Shown piece by piece: positions 7,752 to 16,753 of a DNA stretch of 64,000 bases. The notes beneath the pieces are model-generated. The model worked only from the letters and a program-made list of their open reading frames with translations. It searched no databases and had not been told where the DNA came from. How positions within the stretch are numbered: position 1 is the first letter of the stretch; the number at the start of each line of letters is the position of its first letter. The DNA is taken from positions 84,654-148,653 of the forward strand of contig JAKJER010000012.1 in assembly GCA_022705325.1 (NCBI GenBank), read 5' to 3'. Source of the DNA: Planctomycetota bacterium (GTDB taxonomy: Bacteria > Planctomycetota > Phycisphaerae > SM23-33). Made by a program: the position numbers and the translations under genes.

Positions 7752-9854
7752 ATGGAAATGCTGGCAGCGGAAGTCGCGACCTGGTCCACGGCGTTGGCCG
7801 GGCTCTGGCTGGACTACATCTGGCCGATCGTCATGCTCGTCTTCGGGCTGGGGCTGGTCATCTTCTGCCACGAGCTGGGCCACTTCCTGGTGGCCAAGCT
7901 GGTGGGCATCAAGGTGGAGCGGTTCGCCCTGGGCTTCGGGCCGAGGTTGTTCGGCGTCAAGAGCGGCGAGACGGACTACTGCGTCAACCTGCTGCCCCTG
8001 GGCGGGTACGTCAAGATGCTCGGCCAGGAGGACTTCAAGCCGCTGGAGGAGGACGAAAAGCCCGACCCCCGCTCGTACATGGGCAAGTCGGTCGGGGCCC
8101 GCTTCGCGGTCATCTCCGCCGGCGTGATCATGAACGTGGTTCTGGCGGCCGTCCTGTTCATCGTCGTCTGCCTGGCCGGCATCCGGTTCATCGCCCCGGT
8201 GGTGGGCGGGGCCTCGCCGGGCAAGCCGGCGTCCAGGGCCGAGATCCAGTGGCTCGACCAGGGCGAGCCCAAGACCTCCGTCGGCCTGGAGGCCGGCGAC
8301 CGCATCCTCCAGCTCAACGGCGCGGAGGTGACGGACTTCTCGAAGATCTTCGTGTCAGCCGCCCTCTCCAACCCCGATGACGTGCACACCATGCTCATCG
8401 AGCGAACGGTGAACGGCCAGGCGCGGAAGGGTCTGGCCAAGGTCGGACTGACCAAGACGCCGGGCCCCTCGGGGGCGGACATCCTGGCCTTCGGCATCGA
8501 GCGCCCCAGCGACAGCGTGCTGGGCAAGCCCGAAGAGCGGCTCCTGGCCGGCCCCTTCCAGGACGGCGACCGGGTGGTGGCCATCGCGGGCAAGGCCGTC
8601 AACGCCTACTGGGACATCGAGCCCATCGTCGAGACCTTCACCGGGCAGCCGGTCACGGTCACCGTCGTCCGCGATGACAAGCGGATGGACTTGACGGTCC
8701 AGCCGTCCCTGTGGCTGGTGCAGAACGGCGTGTTCCTGAAGGACGGCACGTTCGTCCGGGGGCAGGTCGAAGACGTCGAGAGCAAGCCGCAGGTCAAGGT
8801 CGCGTTGAAGGGCTCGGACCAGGAGCGGGTCCTGGAGGAGTCGCAGATCGCCTCCCGCGTGAGCGACGAGCGTCTGGACCTGCTGGGGCTGGTGCCTCGT
8901 TTGCAGGTGGAGACGGTCCTGGCGGACATGCCCGCCCAGGCGGCGGGCGTCCAGCCGGGCGACGTGGTGCTCAGCTACGGCGACCGCAACAGCCCCACGC
9001 ACCGCCAGTTCACCGACGTCAGCAACGGCGTGGGCGCCAAGCCCATCCCGCTGGTGGTGCTGCGCGACGGGCAGAACGTCAAGCTGACGGTCACCCCCAC
9101 GGAAGTCAGGAGCGGCGTGTTCCAGGTGGGCCTGAGCCTCGTGCCCGACATGAAGCACTTGAACGTCGCGGGCGTCCGCGAGGGCTCGCTCGCCGCCAAG
9201 GCCGGGCTGCTCTCGGGCGACGTCCTCCTGAAGGTCAACGGCCAGAAGGTCGACAACTGGGCCGACGTCTTTGAGGGCCTCGCCCTGGCGCAGAAGGACG
9301 ACAAGCCGGTCGCGCTGTCCTTCGCCCGCGGCGAACAGACCCTCGACGCCGAGTTGGGCAAGGTGGCCCCGGACCAGTTCGCCCCCAGGGACTACCACGT
9401 CTTCCTGTTCGACGGGATGGCCTTCCGCCCGTTGATGGGCCCGGAGGTCCGCAAGAACCCGCTCCAGGCCATCGTCTGGGGCGTGCAGGAGACCGGCGAC
9501 TTCATCCTCCGCACCTACCTCACGCTCAAGAGCCTGCTCCAGCGGACCGTCTCGACCAAGGAGGTCATGGGCCCGGTCGGCATGGCCAGCGTCGCCATCG
9601 ACGTCGGACGCGACAGCTTCGTGCGCTTCATCTACTTCCTGGCGATGATCTCGGTCTCGCTGGCGGTCATCAACTTCCTGCCCTTCCCCGTGGTGGACGG
9701 CGGGCACGCGGTCTTCCTGCTGATCGAGAAGCTCCGCGGCAAGCCCGTTCCGGTCAAGGTCATGAACGTGGTCCAGATCATCGGCATCGCCACGCTGCTG
9801 TTCGTGTTCGTGGCCGTCACCTGGCAGGACATCATGCGTTTGCTGCGGTCATAG
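7752..9854 (+). CDS. rseP: Site-2 intramembrane zinc metalloprotease RseP, with an enlarged PDZ region
   Basis: The 700-aa protein belongs to the M50 (RseP/S2P) family, which cuts anti-sigma factors and signal remnants within the membrane. The first membrane segment holds H40-E41-L-G-H44 (HExxH zinc site). The C-terminal segment [14 protein letters not shown] supplies the third ligand, with VDGG in place of the usual LDGG. Between them are about four PDZ-like modules, each with a G-D-x-x-L/V-x-x-x-N/G-G core (around residues 170-235, 260-320, 390-450 and 465-535). Typical RseP has about 450 residues and two PDZ domains. The ATG at 7752 is preceded by AGAGGT and lies 10 bases after dxr. Confidence 0.93.
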   Translation: MEMLAAEVATWSTALAGLWLDYIWPIVMLVFGLGLVIFCHELGHFLVAKLVGIKVERFALGFGPRLFGVKSGETDYCVNLLPLGGYVKMLGQEDFKPLEEDEKPDPRSYMGKSVGARFAVISAGVIMNVVLAAVLFIVVCLAGIRFIAPVVGGASPGKPASRAEIQWLDQGEPKTSVGLEAGDRILQLNGAEVTDFSKIFVSAALSNPDDVHTMLIERTVNGQARKGLAKVGLTKTPGPSGADILAFGIERPSDSVLGKPEERLLAGPFQDGDRVVAIAGKAVNAYWDIEPIVETFTGQPVTVTVVRDDKRMDLTVQPSLWLVQNGVFLKDGTFVRGQVEDVESKPQVKVALKGSDQERVLEESQIASRVSDERLDLLGLVPRLQVETVLADMPAQAAGVQPGDVVLSYGDRNSPTHRQFTDVSNGVGAKPIPLVVLRDGQNVKLTVTPTEVRSGVFQVGLSLVPDMKHLNVAGVREGSLAAKAGLLSGDVLLKVNGQKVDNWADVFEGLALAQKDDKPVALSFARGEQTLDAELGKVAPDQFAPRDYHVFLFDGMAFRPLMGPEVRKNPLQAIVWGVQETGDFILRTYLTLKSLLQRTVSTKEVMGPVGMASVAIDVGRDSFVRFIYFLAMISVSLAVINFLPFPVVDGGHAVFLLIEKLRGKPVPVKVMNVVQIIGIATLLFVFVAVTWQDIMRLLRS

Positions 9855-9915
9855 ACTACAATACGTCGTTGACCTCCGGTCCCGTGCGAAAGAGACAATC
9901 AAGAAGGACTACGAC

Positions 9916-10080
9916 ATGAAGAAGTACGTGTGCGACGTGTGCGGGTACGTGTACGACCCCGCCGTGGGCGACCCGGACAACGGCGTGGCCGCGGGCACGC
10001 CCTTCGAGCAGATCCCGGACGACTGGGTCTGCCCGGAGTGCGGAGCCGACAAGAGCCAGTTCTCCCTCGTGGAAGGCTGA
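9916..10080 (+). CDS. Rubredoxin
   Basis: A 54-aa protein with two CxxC iron-binding knuckles: [10 protein letters not shown] near the N-terminus and [11 protein letters not shown] near the C-terminus. The spacing and the DDWVCPECG signature are canonical for an Fe(Cys)4 rubredoxin, a small cytoplasmic electron carrier used with oxidoreductases in oxygen or peroxide detoxification. AAGAAGGA lies 8 bases upstream. It stands 61 bases after rseP and may read through from it. Confidence 0.95.
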   Translation: MKKYVCDVCGYVYDPAVGDPDNGVAAGTPFEQIPDDWVCPECGADKSQFSLVEG

Positions 10081-10115
10081 GCGGATTCGCTCCCCCGGTC
10101 GCTCGACCCGGCCGC

Positions 10116-10418
10116 TCAGCGAGCCAGCGAGTCAGGCCGCCCGGCGAAGAGCCGCCACCAGGCCCGCCGACGCACCTGCTCGGTCGCCTGTCGCAGCCAT
10201 CGCCGGCTGGGAAACTCGACCTGCCGACTGGAGAAGTCCGTCTGCCCCGCGTGGTCCCCCTGCGCGGCCACAGCGTCCATCCGGGCGGCGCCGGCAGCCT
10301 GTGGATCGATCTCGAAGTTGTCCCCTGAGGCGTTCATATCTGCGAGGCTTAACGGCCCGGCCGGTTCTTCTATTGCCCGCCGGGACAGGCCCGCGGGCGG
10401 GCGTCCCGTGGTTGACAT
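10116..10418 (-). CDS. Small hypothetical protein divergent from ppk2
   Basis: A 100-aa frame, Arg-rich at the C-terminus (RRWLRQATEQVRRRAWWRLF), with no family I recognise. GGAGAGG lies 7 bases before the chosen ATG at 10418; an ATG two codons upstream is also possible. There is no signal peptide or membrane segment. Amino-acid composition is balanced, unlike the shadow frames around it. The start overlaps the proposed ppk2 promoter, so if both are used they would interfere. The frame could instead be spurious. Confidence 0.45.
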   Translation of the reverse strand: MSTTGRPPAGLSRRAIEEPAGPLSLADMNASGDNFEIDPQAAGAARMDAVAAQGDHAGQTDFSSRQVEFPSRRWLRQATEQVRRRAWWRLFAGRPDSLAR

Positions 10419-10440
10419 CTCCATCCCTCTCCGGTGTAAT
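10412..10440 (+). promoter_or_regulatory. Putative ppk2 promoter
   Basis: A consensus -35 TTGACA (10412-10417), 17 bp, and TGTAAT (10435-10440), 17 bases before the ATG at 10458. The -35 box overlaps the first codons of the divergent small frame. Confidence 0.5.
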
Positions 10441-10457
10441 ATCGCCGGAGACGCCAC

Positions 10458-11267
10458 ATGAAGCTCGCCCACAAGCTGATGGTGAAGCCCGGCGGCCGCG
10501 TCCGCCTGCGCGACTATGACCCCGACGCCACCCCCGGCATCGACGACAAGGACCAGGGCAAGCAGGCCCTGGCCCGCAACGTCGAGAAACTCGCCCATCT
10601 GCAATACCGCCTCTACGCCGAGAACCGCCGCAGCGTCCTGATCATCTTCCAGGCCATGGACGCCGGGGGCAAGGACGGGGTCATCCGGCACGTCATGAGC
10701 GGCCTGAACCCCCAGGGCTGCCGGGTCATCGCCTTCAAGGCCCCCAACACCGAGGAACTGGCACGCGACTTCCTCTGGCGGATTCACCACGTCGTCCCCC
10801 GCCGCGGACAGATCGGCATCTTCAACCGCAGCCACTACGAGGATGTCCTCGCCGTCCGCGTCAAGAAGCTCGCGCCCAAGAGCGTCTGGTCGCGCCGGTT
10901 CGATCACATCAACGACTTCGAGCGCCTCCTGGCCGACAACGGGACGAGAATCCTCAAGTTCTTCCTGCACATCAGCCGCGACGAACAGCTCGCCCGCCTC
11001 CGCAAGCGGCTCGAAGACCCCCGCAAACACTGGAAGTTCGACCCGGCCGACCTGGAAGACCGCAAGCGGTGGGACGACTACGCCGCCGCCTACGAAGAGG
11101 CCATCCGGCGCTGCTGCACGAGCGACGCGCCGTGGTACGTCATCCCCGCCAACCACAAGTGGTACCGCAACGCCGCCGTCTCGCAGATCCTCGTGGAGAC
11201 CCTGGGCGAAATGCGGATGAAGTTCCCCAAACCCGCCTTCGACGTGTCCAAGATCGTCCTGGAGTGA
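10458..11267 (+). CDS. ppk2: Polyphosphate kinase 2 family protein
   Basis: A 269-aa single-domain PPK2, which transfers phosphate between polyphosphate and nucleoside phosphates. The Walker A-like loop M67-DAGGKDG74 is present, followed by the lid region and GIFNRSHYEDVLAVRV, the family's Walker B/Arg signature. The C-terminus has the characteristic APWYVIPANHKWYRNAAVS block. Length and motifs fit the single-domain class (AMP- or ADP-phosphorylating); sequence alone does not settle which nucleotide. It is closely followed (4 bases) by the serine hydrolase gene. Confidence 0.93.
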   Translation: MKLAHKLMVKPGGRVRLRDYDPDATPGIDDKDQGKQALARNVEKLAHLQYRLYAENRRSVLIIFQAMDAGGKDGVIRHVMSGLNPQGCRVIAFKAPNTEELARDFLWRIHHVVPRRGQIGIFNRSHYEDVLAVRVKKLAPKSVWSRRFDHINDFERLLADNGTRILKFFLHISRDEQLARLRKRLEDPRKHWKFDPADLEDRKRWDDYAAAYEEAIRRCCTSDAPWYVIPANHKWYRNAAVSQILVETLGEMRMKFPKPAFDVSKIVLE

Positions 11268-11271
11268 GTTC

Positions 11272-12450
11272 ATGATCCCCGTTGCCGCCGCGAAGCTCAA
11301 ACGTCCGATCCTGCCGAGCCTGGCCCTGGCCCTGCTGCTTGCGGTCCCCGTCCTGGGGGCCGAGCAGGCCAAACCCTTCGCCGCGGTCCTTCAGCCCCTG
11401 GTGGACAAGGGCGAACTGGCCGGAGCGGTGGTGCTGGCCGCCGACAAGGAGAAGGTGCTGGCCGAGGAGGCCGTCGGCTGGGCGGATGTCGAGGCACAGA
11501 CGGCCATGCGGACCGACGCGCTGTTCTGGATCGCGTCCATGTCCAAGCCCCTGACCGGAACGGGCCTGATGATGCTCGTGGATGAGGGCAAGCTCAGCCT
11601 CGACGACCCCGTCGAGAAATACCTTCCCGAGTTCAAGACCCAGATGGTGATCGCCGAGAAGTCCGCCGATCATCTTCTGCTCAAGAAGCCCGCGAGGCCG
11701 GTCACCGTGCGGAACGTGATGTCCCACACCAGCGGCCTGCCCTTCCTGGGGCCCTTCGAGCCGCGCATCGACATGTTCCCCCTCCGCGAGCGGTGCCTGG
11801 CCTACTCTCTCCTGCCGCTGAACTCCCAGCCCGGCACGAAATACGCTTACAGCAACTGCGGCATCGACACCGGCGGGCGGATCATCGAGGTCGTCAGCGG
11901 ACTGAGCTACGCCGACTTCATGGACCAGCGCCTGTTCAAGCCGCTCGGCATGAAGGACACGACGCTCTGGCCCAGCCAGGAGCAGATCGCCCGCCTGCCC
12001 AAGTGCTACAAGAGCGGCCCCAAGGGCAAGGGACTCCTCCAGACGCCCATGCCGTTTATGACCTACCCCCTGACCGACCGTCGCCGCACCGTCTCGCCCG
12101 GCGGCGGGTATTTCTCCACCGCGAGCGATCTGGCGATCTTCGGGCGTATGATCCTCGGCGGCGGCGTGTGGCAGGGCAAGCGCTACCTCTCCGAGGCGGC
12201 CATCAAGCAGATGACCGCCAAGCAGACGGGCGAGCTGCCCCAGCAGTACGGCGTCGGATGGGCGGTGGACGCCAAGGGCGAGGGCTTCGGGCACGGCGGG
12301 GCCTGCGCCACGCAGATCTGGATCGACACGAAACGCGGCCTGGTGACGGTGTTCATGGTCCAGGCCCAGGGCTTCCCCGGCGAGGGAGGTAAGAGCTGGC
12401 CGATGTTCAAGCAGGCGGCGGAAAGACTCAGTGACCAGGTTAGTGACTAA
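11272..12450 (+). CDS. Exported serine hydrolase of the beta-lactamase (class C/esterase) family
   Basis: The 392-aa protein has a signal peptide (about 1-30, ending VLGA) and a beta-lactamase-fold domain. The catalytic S89-M-S-K92 tetrad sits in FWIASMSKPLTG, the Tyr motif in YAYSNCGID, and the third motif is HGG in GFGHGGACATQ. This pattern fits periplasmic esterases and D-aminopeptidase-like enzymes rather than antibiotic-hydrolysing enzymes; the substrate cannot be told. It is probably translationally coupled to ppk2, since its ATG follows the ppk2 stop by 4 bases. Confidence 0.9.
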   Translation: MIPVAAAKLKRPILPSLALALLLAVPVLGAEQAKPFAAVLQPLVDKGELAGAVVLAADKEKVLAEEAVGWADVEAQTAMRTDALFWIASMSKPLTGTGLMMLVDEGKLSLDDPVEKYLPEFKTQMVIAEKSADHLLLKKPARPVTVRNVMSHTSGLPFLGPFEPRIDMFPLRERCLAYSLLPLNSQPGTKYAYSNCGIDTGGRIIEVVSGLSYADFMDQRLFKPLGMKDTTLWPSQEQIARLPKCYKSGPKGKGLLQTPMPFMTYPLTDRRRTVSPGGGYFSTASDLAIFGRMILGGGVWQGKRYLSEAAIKQMTAKQTGELPQQYGVGWAVDAKGEGFGHGGACATQIWIDTKRGLVTVFMVQAQGFPGEGGKSWPMFKQAAERLSDQVSD

Positions 12451-12467
12451 GGACAGGAGACCGAACC

Positions 12468-13103
12468 ATGGGACTGTTTCTTTCAATGTCTGGCGTAGTG
12501 GGCGGCACTGAGGATTCTGTCATTGATGCACTGCGGACTTACGCGGAATGCAACGGGGGATCGCTGGAGGACAAACAACTGACCACTGAAGAGGATGGGT
12601 GTTTGGTGATCTCCAAAGGTATTGGTGGGGTAACCGTGCTCTACCCGGGTGATTTCTTTGATTGGGAAACCGTGTCGCAGTTCCTCTCCGAGCGACTCGC
12701 AAAGGCGGTGTTCTCCTTTCACATCCATGATGGGGATCTGTGGATGTATTCGCTCTATGAAGATGGCGAAGTGGTTGATCAGTTCAACCCGGTGCCAGAC
12801 TACTGGCAAGAACTTGAAGGCGAAGAGCGAGATTCTTGGCGAGGCAATCCAACCGCGGTGGCCCAGCGTGTTCCCGGATTGGCGCCGGAAGAGATTTCCA
12901 GATACCTGGTGCGATGGGACGATGAGGCGCTTAAGTCGCCGCTCCGGAAGAAGGCCTATCCTACGGACAAGTTCGCGTATGGAGAAGACTGGCAACTTGT
13001 CGACTTCATGGGGAAATTGGGCCTCGATTATCCCGTTGATGACCGGGGCATGCCCCACGGCCTTACGTATCTGTTCAAGTGCGAGTCCGAGGAAACCAGC
13101 TAG
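12468..13103 (+). CDS. Hypothetical acidic protein of low G+C content
   Basis: A 211-aa acidic protein without signal peptide or membrane segment. Recognisable traits are a FHIHDGDLWMYSLYEDGE strand pattern followed by DQFNPVPDYW, reminiscent of small cytoplasmic proteins found beside contact-dependent toxins, but I cannot assign a family. Base composition is close to half G+C, clearly lower than its neighbours, and codon use differs, which suggests recent transfer. AGGAG lies 9 bases before the ATG. It is followed at once by a GC-rich palindrome. Confidence 0.75.
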   Translation: MGLFLSMSGVVGGTEDSVIDALRTYAECNGGSLEDKQLTTEEDGCLVISKGIGGVTVLYPGDFFDWETVSQFLSERLAKAVFSFHIHDGDLWMYSLYEDGEVVDQFNPVPDYWQELEGEERDSWRGNPTAVAQRVPGLAPEEISRYLVRWDDEALKSPLRKKAYPTDKFAYGEDWQLVDFMGKLGLDYPVDDRGMPHGLTYLFKCESEETS

Positions 13104-13120
13104 ACCGACAGATGAGCAAA

Positions 13121-13144
13121 GCCCATGGGAGGCTTCCCGTGGGC
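13121..13144. repeat. GC-rich palindrome, family GCCCACGG (copy 1)
   Basis: GCCCATGGGA (13121-13130) faces TCCCGTGGGC (13135-13144), a 10-bp stem with one G-T pair and a 4-base loop. It lies 18 bases after the stop of the low-GC gene and 18 bases before the next ATG. It may act as a terminator or mRNA stabiliser, but lacks a T-run. Confidence 0.6.
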
Positions 13145-13161
13145 ATGATGCGGAAAGGGGC

Positions 13162-14688
13162 ATGGATATGAAGACGTGGCGATGGTTCCTTCCGGCGTTG
13201 GTCGTGTGCACGCAGTTGGGCGGCTGTCCGTACGAGGAGTACCGCATCGAGCTGCGCGATCGCCAAGGCGAGTTGGAGCGGACGCTGACGTACGTGGAGC
13301 ACGGTCGGCCGGCTGCCACCCAGCCCGCGTCCGGCCAGCCGGCGGCCCAGCGGCTGGCCAAGCTGTATGCGGAGAAGCTCGCCCCGGCCAAGGGCGAAGG
13401 CATTCGCTACGTCTTCCGCGGAACCTTCAAGCAGGACATGCCCGACGACGTGGGCAATCACGGCACCTACGCCCACTACCCCACCCGCCTGGGGTGGGTG
13501 TCGGCCTACGCCGAGCGCTTCCGCGGCAGCGACGACCCAGCCGCCCGGATGCAGCAGGCCCACAAGAACCTCGACCGCCTGGTCGACCTGATCGCCCAGT
13601 GGCTGGGCAAGGAGCTTGCGGGCAAGCCGGAGATCGACAAGCTCCAGCGATTCGTGCGGGAGGACCTCCGTCGCGATCTTCAGAACCTGCGGCTGTACGC
13701 GTGGCTGCTGGGCAACCGCGACCGGTTCATCGTTGCGGGTGCCGCGGCGGCCGGGGGCGAAGGCGACGCCCCGCCCGGCCAGGACGACAAGTCGCCCCTC
13801 ACGCCCGGGCCCACGCTCAGCCGCGACCAGGCCCAGGACCTGGTCGCCAGCACGGCGTTCAGCCTGGCCGCCCAGTACCTGGTGGAACGGAAATACGTTC
13901 TCGCGTCGGAGGTCCCGTCGCTGGTGCGGGCCCTGAAGAACGAGGACGAGAAGGCGATCCTCGCCATGCTGGAGACGGTCCTCCGCCGCAAGTGCCGTCT
14001 GGAGGACAAGTCCACCATCGATGCGCTGGTCGGCCTGCTGAGCAACATCGACCGGGCCAAGGCGTCGTGGGAGGCCCTGCTCAGAACCACGCCCGAATAT
14101 GCGCGGCTCGTCCAGGAGCGACGAAAGGAAGAGGACCGGGTCCGCCGCGAGGGCGGCCAGGTCGACGCCCAGGAAGTCGCTCCCTCCAAGGTCGCCGATG
14201 ACCTGCTGACGGGCGCGGTCCCGCCCCTGCTGGACGTCGGCAACGACGTCTTGCGGGTCGTGCTCCACGTGGGGGGCGAACTGGTCTACTCCAACGGCGA
14301 GTACGACGCCGGGAAGATGCAGGTGGCCTGGTCGGGCAAGCTCGGTGACGAAGAAGGCAAGACCAGCGAGTCGGCCGCGGTCCTGCCTGTGGTCTGCACG
14401 GCTGCCTGGGCCAAGGCCGACGAGAAGTACCAGAAGGAACACTTCGGCCGGGTGGCCCTCACGGGCCAGAACCTGCTGGAGTACTGCCTGTGGCGCCAGG
14501 CCCTGTCGGCCAAGCGGGCCAAGGAGTGGGACACTTTCCTGGACAAGCTCCGCCCGGGCCCGGCCCTGGCGAAGGCGGCGGAGGAGTTTCGGTTCTCCGG
14601 GCCGCTGTCGCCCCCGGCGACCCAGCCGGCCGACGACCCGGACGTGGAGATGGCCCGGAAGTTCCTGAGCCTGCTGGCGGGCGACTGA
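13162..14688 (+). CDS. Hypothetical lipoprotein
   Basis: A 508-aa protein with a lipoprotein signal: basic N-terminus, hydrophobic core and a lipobox-like L-G-G-C at C22 followed by PYEEY. The mature part is mostly alpha-helical and charged, with Pro/Ala/Gln-rich linkers (ATQPASGQPAAQ, PPATQPADDP) typical of planctomycete exported proteins. No enzyme motif was recognised. The start is either the ATG at 13162 or the one at 13168; GGAAAGG is upstream of both. It was probably transferred to its position behind the low-GC gene by chance, since its own composition is normal. Confidence 0.75.
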   Translation: MDMKTWRWFLPALVVCTQLGGCPYEEYRIELRDRQGELERTLTYVEHGRPAATQPASGQPAAQRLAKLYAEKLAPAKGEGIRYVFRGTFKQDMPDDVGNHGTYAHYPTRLGWVSAYAERFRGSDDPAARMQQAHKNLDRLVDLIAQWLGKELAGKPEIDKLQRFVREDLRRDLQNLRLYAWLLGNRDRFIVAGAAAAGGEGDAPPGQDDKSPLTPGPTLSRDQAQDLVASTAFSLAAQYLVERKYVLASEVPSLVRALKNEDEKAILAMLETVLRRKCRLEDKSTIDALVGLLSNIDRAKASWEALLRTTPEYARLVQERRKEEDRVRREGGQVDAQEVAPSKVADDLLTGAVPPLLDVGNDVLRVVLHVGGELVYSNGEYDAGKMQVAWSGKLGDEEGKTSESAAVLPVVCTAAWAKADEKYQKEHFGRVALTGQNLLEYCLWRQALSAKRAKEWDTFLDKLRPGPALAKAAEEFRFSGPLSPPATQPADDPDVEMARKFLSLLAGD

Positions 14689-14722
14689 CGGAATCATCAG
14701 GCCCGCGACGTCGGCGCGGACC

Positions 14723-14748
14723 GCAGAACGAGGGTCTCTGTGTTCTGC
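14723..14748. terminator. Weak hairpin after the lipoprotein gene
   Basis: GCAGAAC (14723-14729) pairs with GTTCTGC (14742-14748) across a 12-base loop, 35 bases after the stop. There is no T-run, so this is only a candidate. Confidence 0.3.
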
Positions 14749-14794
14749 ACTTGCCCTTTGAGGGCGTAGTGGTCCCGGCGACCTTGTTGATTCC

Positions 14795-14823
14795 TTGCCA
14801 CGGCGGGCGGCATGTGCTATTCT
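14795..14823 (+). promoter_or_regulatory. Sigma-70-like promoter for the NDK-like gene
   Basis: TTGCCA (14795-14800), 17 bp, TATTCT (14818-14823). The predicted start is about 30 bases before the ATG at 14859. The 3' half of the spacer region is AT-richer than its surroundings. Confidence 0.55.
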
Positions 14824-14858
14824 GGCGGCTTATCTTTTGCCCGGAAACATAACCACAT

Positions 14859-16055
14859 ATGGAGACACAGCTCGTGAGCGATGAACTGGCCTATGCCCTG
14901 ATCACCCCATACAGCCTGTACAAGAGCCGCACCGGCGGGATCATCGCCCGCCTGCTGGCCCACGCCCGCCTGGAGTTCGTCGCCGCCCGCATGTACGTCT
15001 TCTCCGACGCCTTCATCGACGCCTACCGCGAGGTCATCTGCCCCAACGACTGCGAGCCGGGCCTCGCCCAGGCGTGGCGCGACTATCTCGACCGCAGCCT
15101 GCGACAGAACAACCCCTGGGGCTTCCTGCCCCGCTGCATGCTCCTGCTGTTCCGCGGGCCCAACGCCGTCCGCCACCTTAAGGAAGACGTCATCGGCAAG
15201 CTCAGCGAGATGCCCGTCGGCGACACCATCCGCGGCACGTTCGGCGACTTCATCCGCGACAGCGACGGGAAGGTCCTGTACTTCGAGCCCGCCGTCATCA
15301 CCGGCAGCGACCCCGACAACAACCGCCGCCACCTCGAACTGTTCGCCGAGTACGCCCTCCGCGACGGCGGCGTGGTCGCCGGGCGGTGCAAGTACGACAA
15401 GCCCAACGTCCAGACCTCCCTGGTCATGCTCAAGCCCGACAACTTCTACCGGCGCTCCCGCCGCCCGGGCAACATCATCGACACCTTCAGCCTCACCGGC
15501 CTGCGGATCGTGGCGGCGCGGCTGTTCAACATGACCGTCGCCCAGGGCGAGGACTTCTACGGGCCGCTCAAGTCCATCTTCGTCAAGAAGCTCAAGGGCA
15601 ACGTCGGCAAAGAGGTCTTCGAGCGCCTCAACGACGCCTTCGATTTCGACTTCTCCCCCGAGGACGCCGCCGTGCTGGCCGACCGCCTGGCCGAACGCAA
15701 CGCCATCACCGAGTTCAACAAGATCGTCGAGTACATGACCGGCGTGGACCCGGCCAAGGTGGACCCGGCCACGAAGTCGACCGCCAGCGCCGCCAGGTGC
15801 CTGGCCCTGGTGTACGAAGGCCCCGACGCCATCGACAAGGTCCGCGAGGTCCTCGGTTCGACCGATCCGGAGAAGGCCGAGCCGGGCACCGTCCGCAGTG
15901 ATTTCGGGCGCGACCTGATGCGCAACGGCGCCCACGCCAGCGATTCGCCCGAGAACGCCGAGCGCGAGCGCAAGATCGTCGGCGTCTGGCAGACCGAGAA
16001 AGTCAGTTGCGACCTCCAGCAGATCATCCAGGACTACCTCGGAAAGACCCACTGA
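14859..16055 (+). CDS. Tandem nucleoside-diphosphate-kinase-like protein (degenerate N-domain, active-looking C-domain)
   Basis: A 398-aa protein made of two NDK-like halves. The C-half has SLVMLKPDNF (186-195, including the K-P-D of the fold), ALVYEGPDAI (316-325), the PGT-x-R-x-D-F block (342-349) and the catalytic-type RNGAH359ASDSPENAERE. The N-half repeats the order: ALITPYSL (13-20), LLLFRGPNAV (95-104), GDTIRGTFGDFI (121-132) and VITGSDPDNN (146-155). There, the Lys is replaced (T for K) and the catalytic His position is Thr148. About 90 residues are inserted between the first and second parts of the C-half. Ordinary NDK has about 140 residues. The protein likely phosphorylates NDPs, with the N-half serving a structural or regulatory role; this is inference. 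It overlaps the next gene by one base. Confidence 0.85.
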   Translation: METQLVSDELAYALITPYSLYKSRTGGIIARLLAHARLEFVAARMYVFSDAFIDAYREVICPNDCEPGLAQAWRDYLDRSLRQNNPWGFLPRCMLLLFRGPNAVRHLKEDVIGKLSEMPVGDTIRGTFGDFIRDSDGKVLYFEPAVITGSDPDNNRRHLELFAEYALRDGGVVAGRCKYDKPNVQTSLVMLKPDNFYRRSRRPGNIIDTFSLTGLRIVAARLFNMTVAQGEDFYGPLKSIFVKKLKGNVGKEVFERLNDAFDFDFSPEDAAVLADRLAERNAITEFNKIVEYMTGVDPAKVDPATKSTASAARCLALVYEGPDAIDKVREVLGSTDPEKAEPGTVRSDFGRDLMRNGAHASDSPENAERERKIVGVWQTEKVSCDLQQIIQDYLGKTH

Positions 16056-16705
16056 TGGCCATCCGCATCGAGACCTTCATCCTGGGCCCGCTGGGCACCA
16101 ACTGCTACCTCCTGCACAACGAGCGGACCTCCTGGGTGGTCGATCCGAGCCTGGGCGAGGAGCCCCTGGTGGAGGCCATCCGCGCCGGCGGTTGGACGGT
16201 GGAGAGGATCCTGCTGACCCACGGGCACGGCGATCACATCGCCGGCGCCGGTCCGCTCAAGGAACTCTGGCCGGAGGCGATCCTGACCTGCCCCCAGCGC
16301 GACGCGGAGATGCTGGGCGACCCATCGGCCAACATGTCGGAGGCCTTCGGACTGCCGCTGACCTGCCCGCCGCCCGACGAGATGATCCGCCCGGGCGACG
16401 TGCTGACGCTGGGCGATTCGGCGTGGGCGGTGCTGGACACCTCCGGGCACACCCCCGGCGGGGTGAGCTATTACTGCAGCGAGTTGGGCGTGGCGCTGAC
16501 CGGCGACGCCCTCTTCGCCGGCAGCATCGGGCGAACGGACTTTCCCGGGGCCAGCGCGGGCACGCTGCTGCGGAACATCTTCCGCAGCCTGGTCCCCCTG
16601 CCGGGCGAGACGGTGGTGCTGAGCGGGCACGGCCCGCAGAGCACCATCGGCGAGGAGGTCGAGTCGAACATGTTCCTGACCGAGTGGCGGCGGCTGCACG
16701 GCTAG
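16055..16705 (+). CDS. Metallo-beta-lactamase-fold hydrolase (glyoxalase II-like)
   Basis: The 216-aa protein has the zinc motif THGHGDH and further ligands in DTSGHTPGG, TGDALF and LSGHGPQST. This order and length fit the glyoxalase II/YcbL group, cytoplasmic thioester hydrolases, although many members have no known substrate. The ATG overlaps the stop of the NDK-like gene (TGATG), so the two are translationally coupled. Confidence 0.93.
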   Translation: MAIRIETFILGPLGTNCYLLHNERTSWVVDPSLGEEPLVEAIRAGGWTVERILLTHGHGDHIAGAGPLKELWPEAILTCPQRDAEMLGDPSANMSEAFGLPLTCPPPDEMIRPGDVLTLGDSAWAVLDTSGHTPGGVSYYCSELGVALTGDALFAGSIGRTDFPGASAGTLLRNIFRSLVPLPGETVVLSGHGPQSTIGEEVESNMFLTEWRRLHG

Positions 16706-16724
16706 GATTGGCCCTTTGGCGGAC

Positions 16725-16753
16725 TTGCCAGAGAGGGCAGAGCATGATATAGT
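16725..16753 (+). promoter_or_regulatory. Sigma-70-like promoter for the FHA-kinase gene
   Basis: TTGCCA (16725-16730), 17 bp, TATAGT (16748-16753). It leaves a leader of about 195 bases before the GTG at 16955, in which I see only short stems (for example AGCCT/AGGCT near 16757-16783) and no known riboswitch. Confidence 0.5.
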
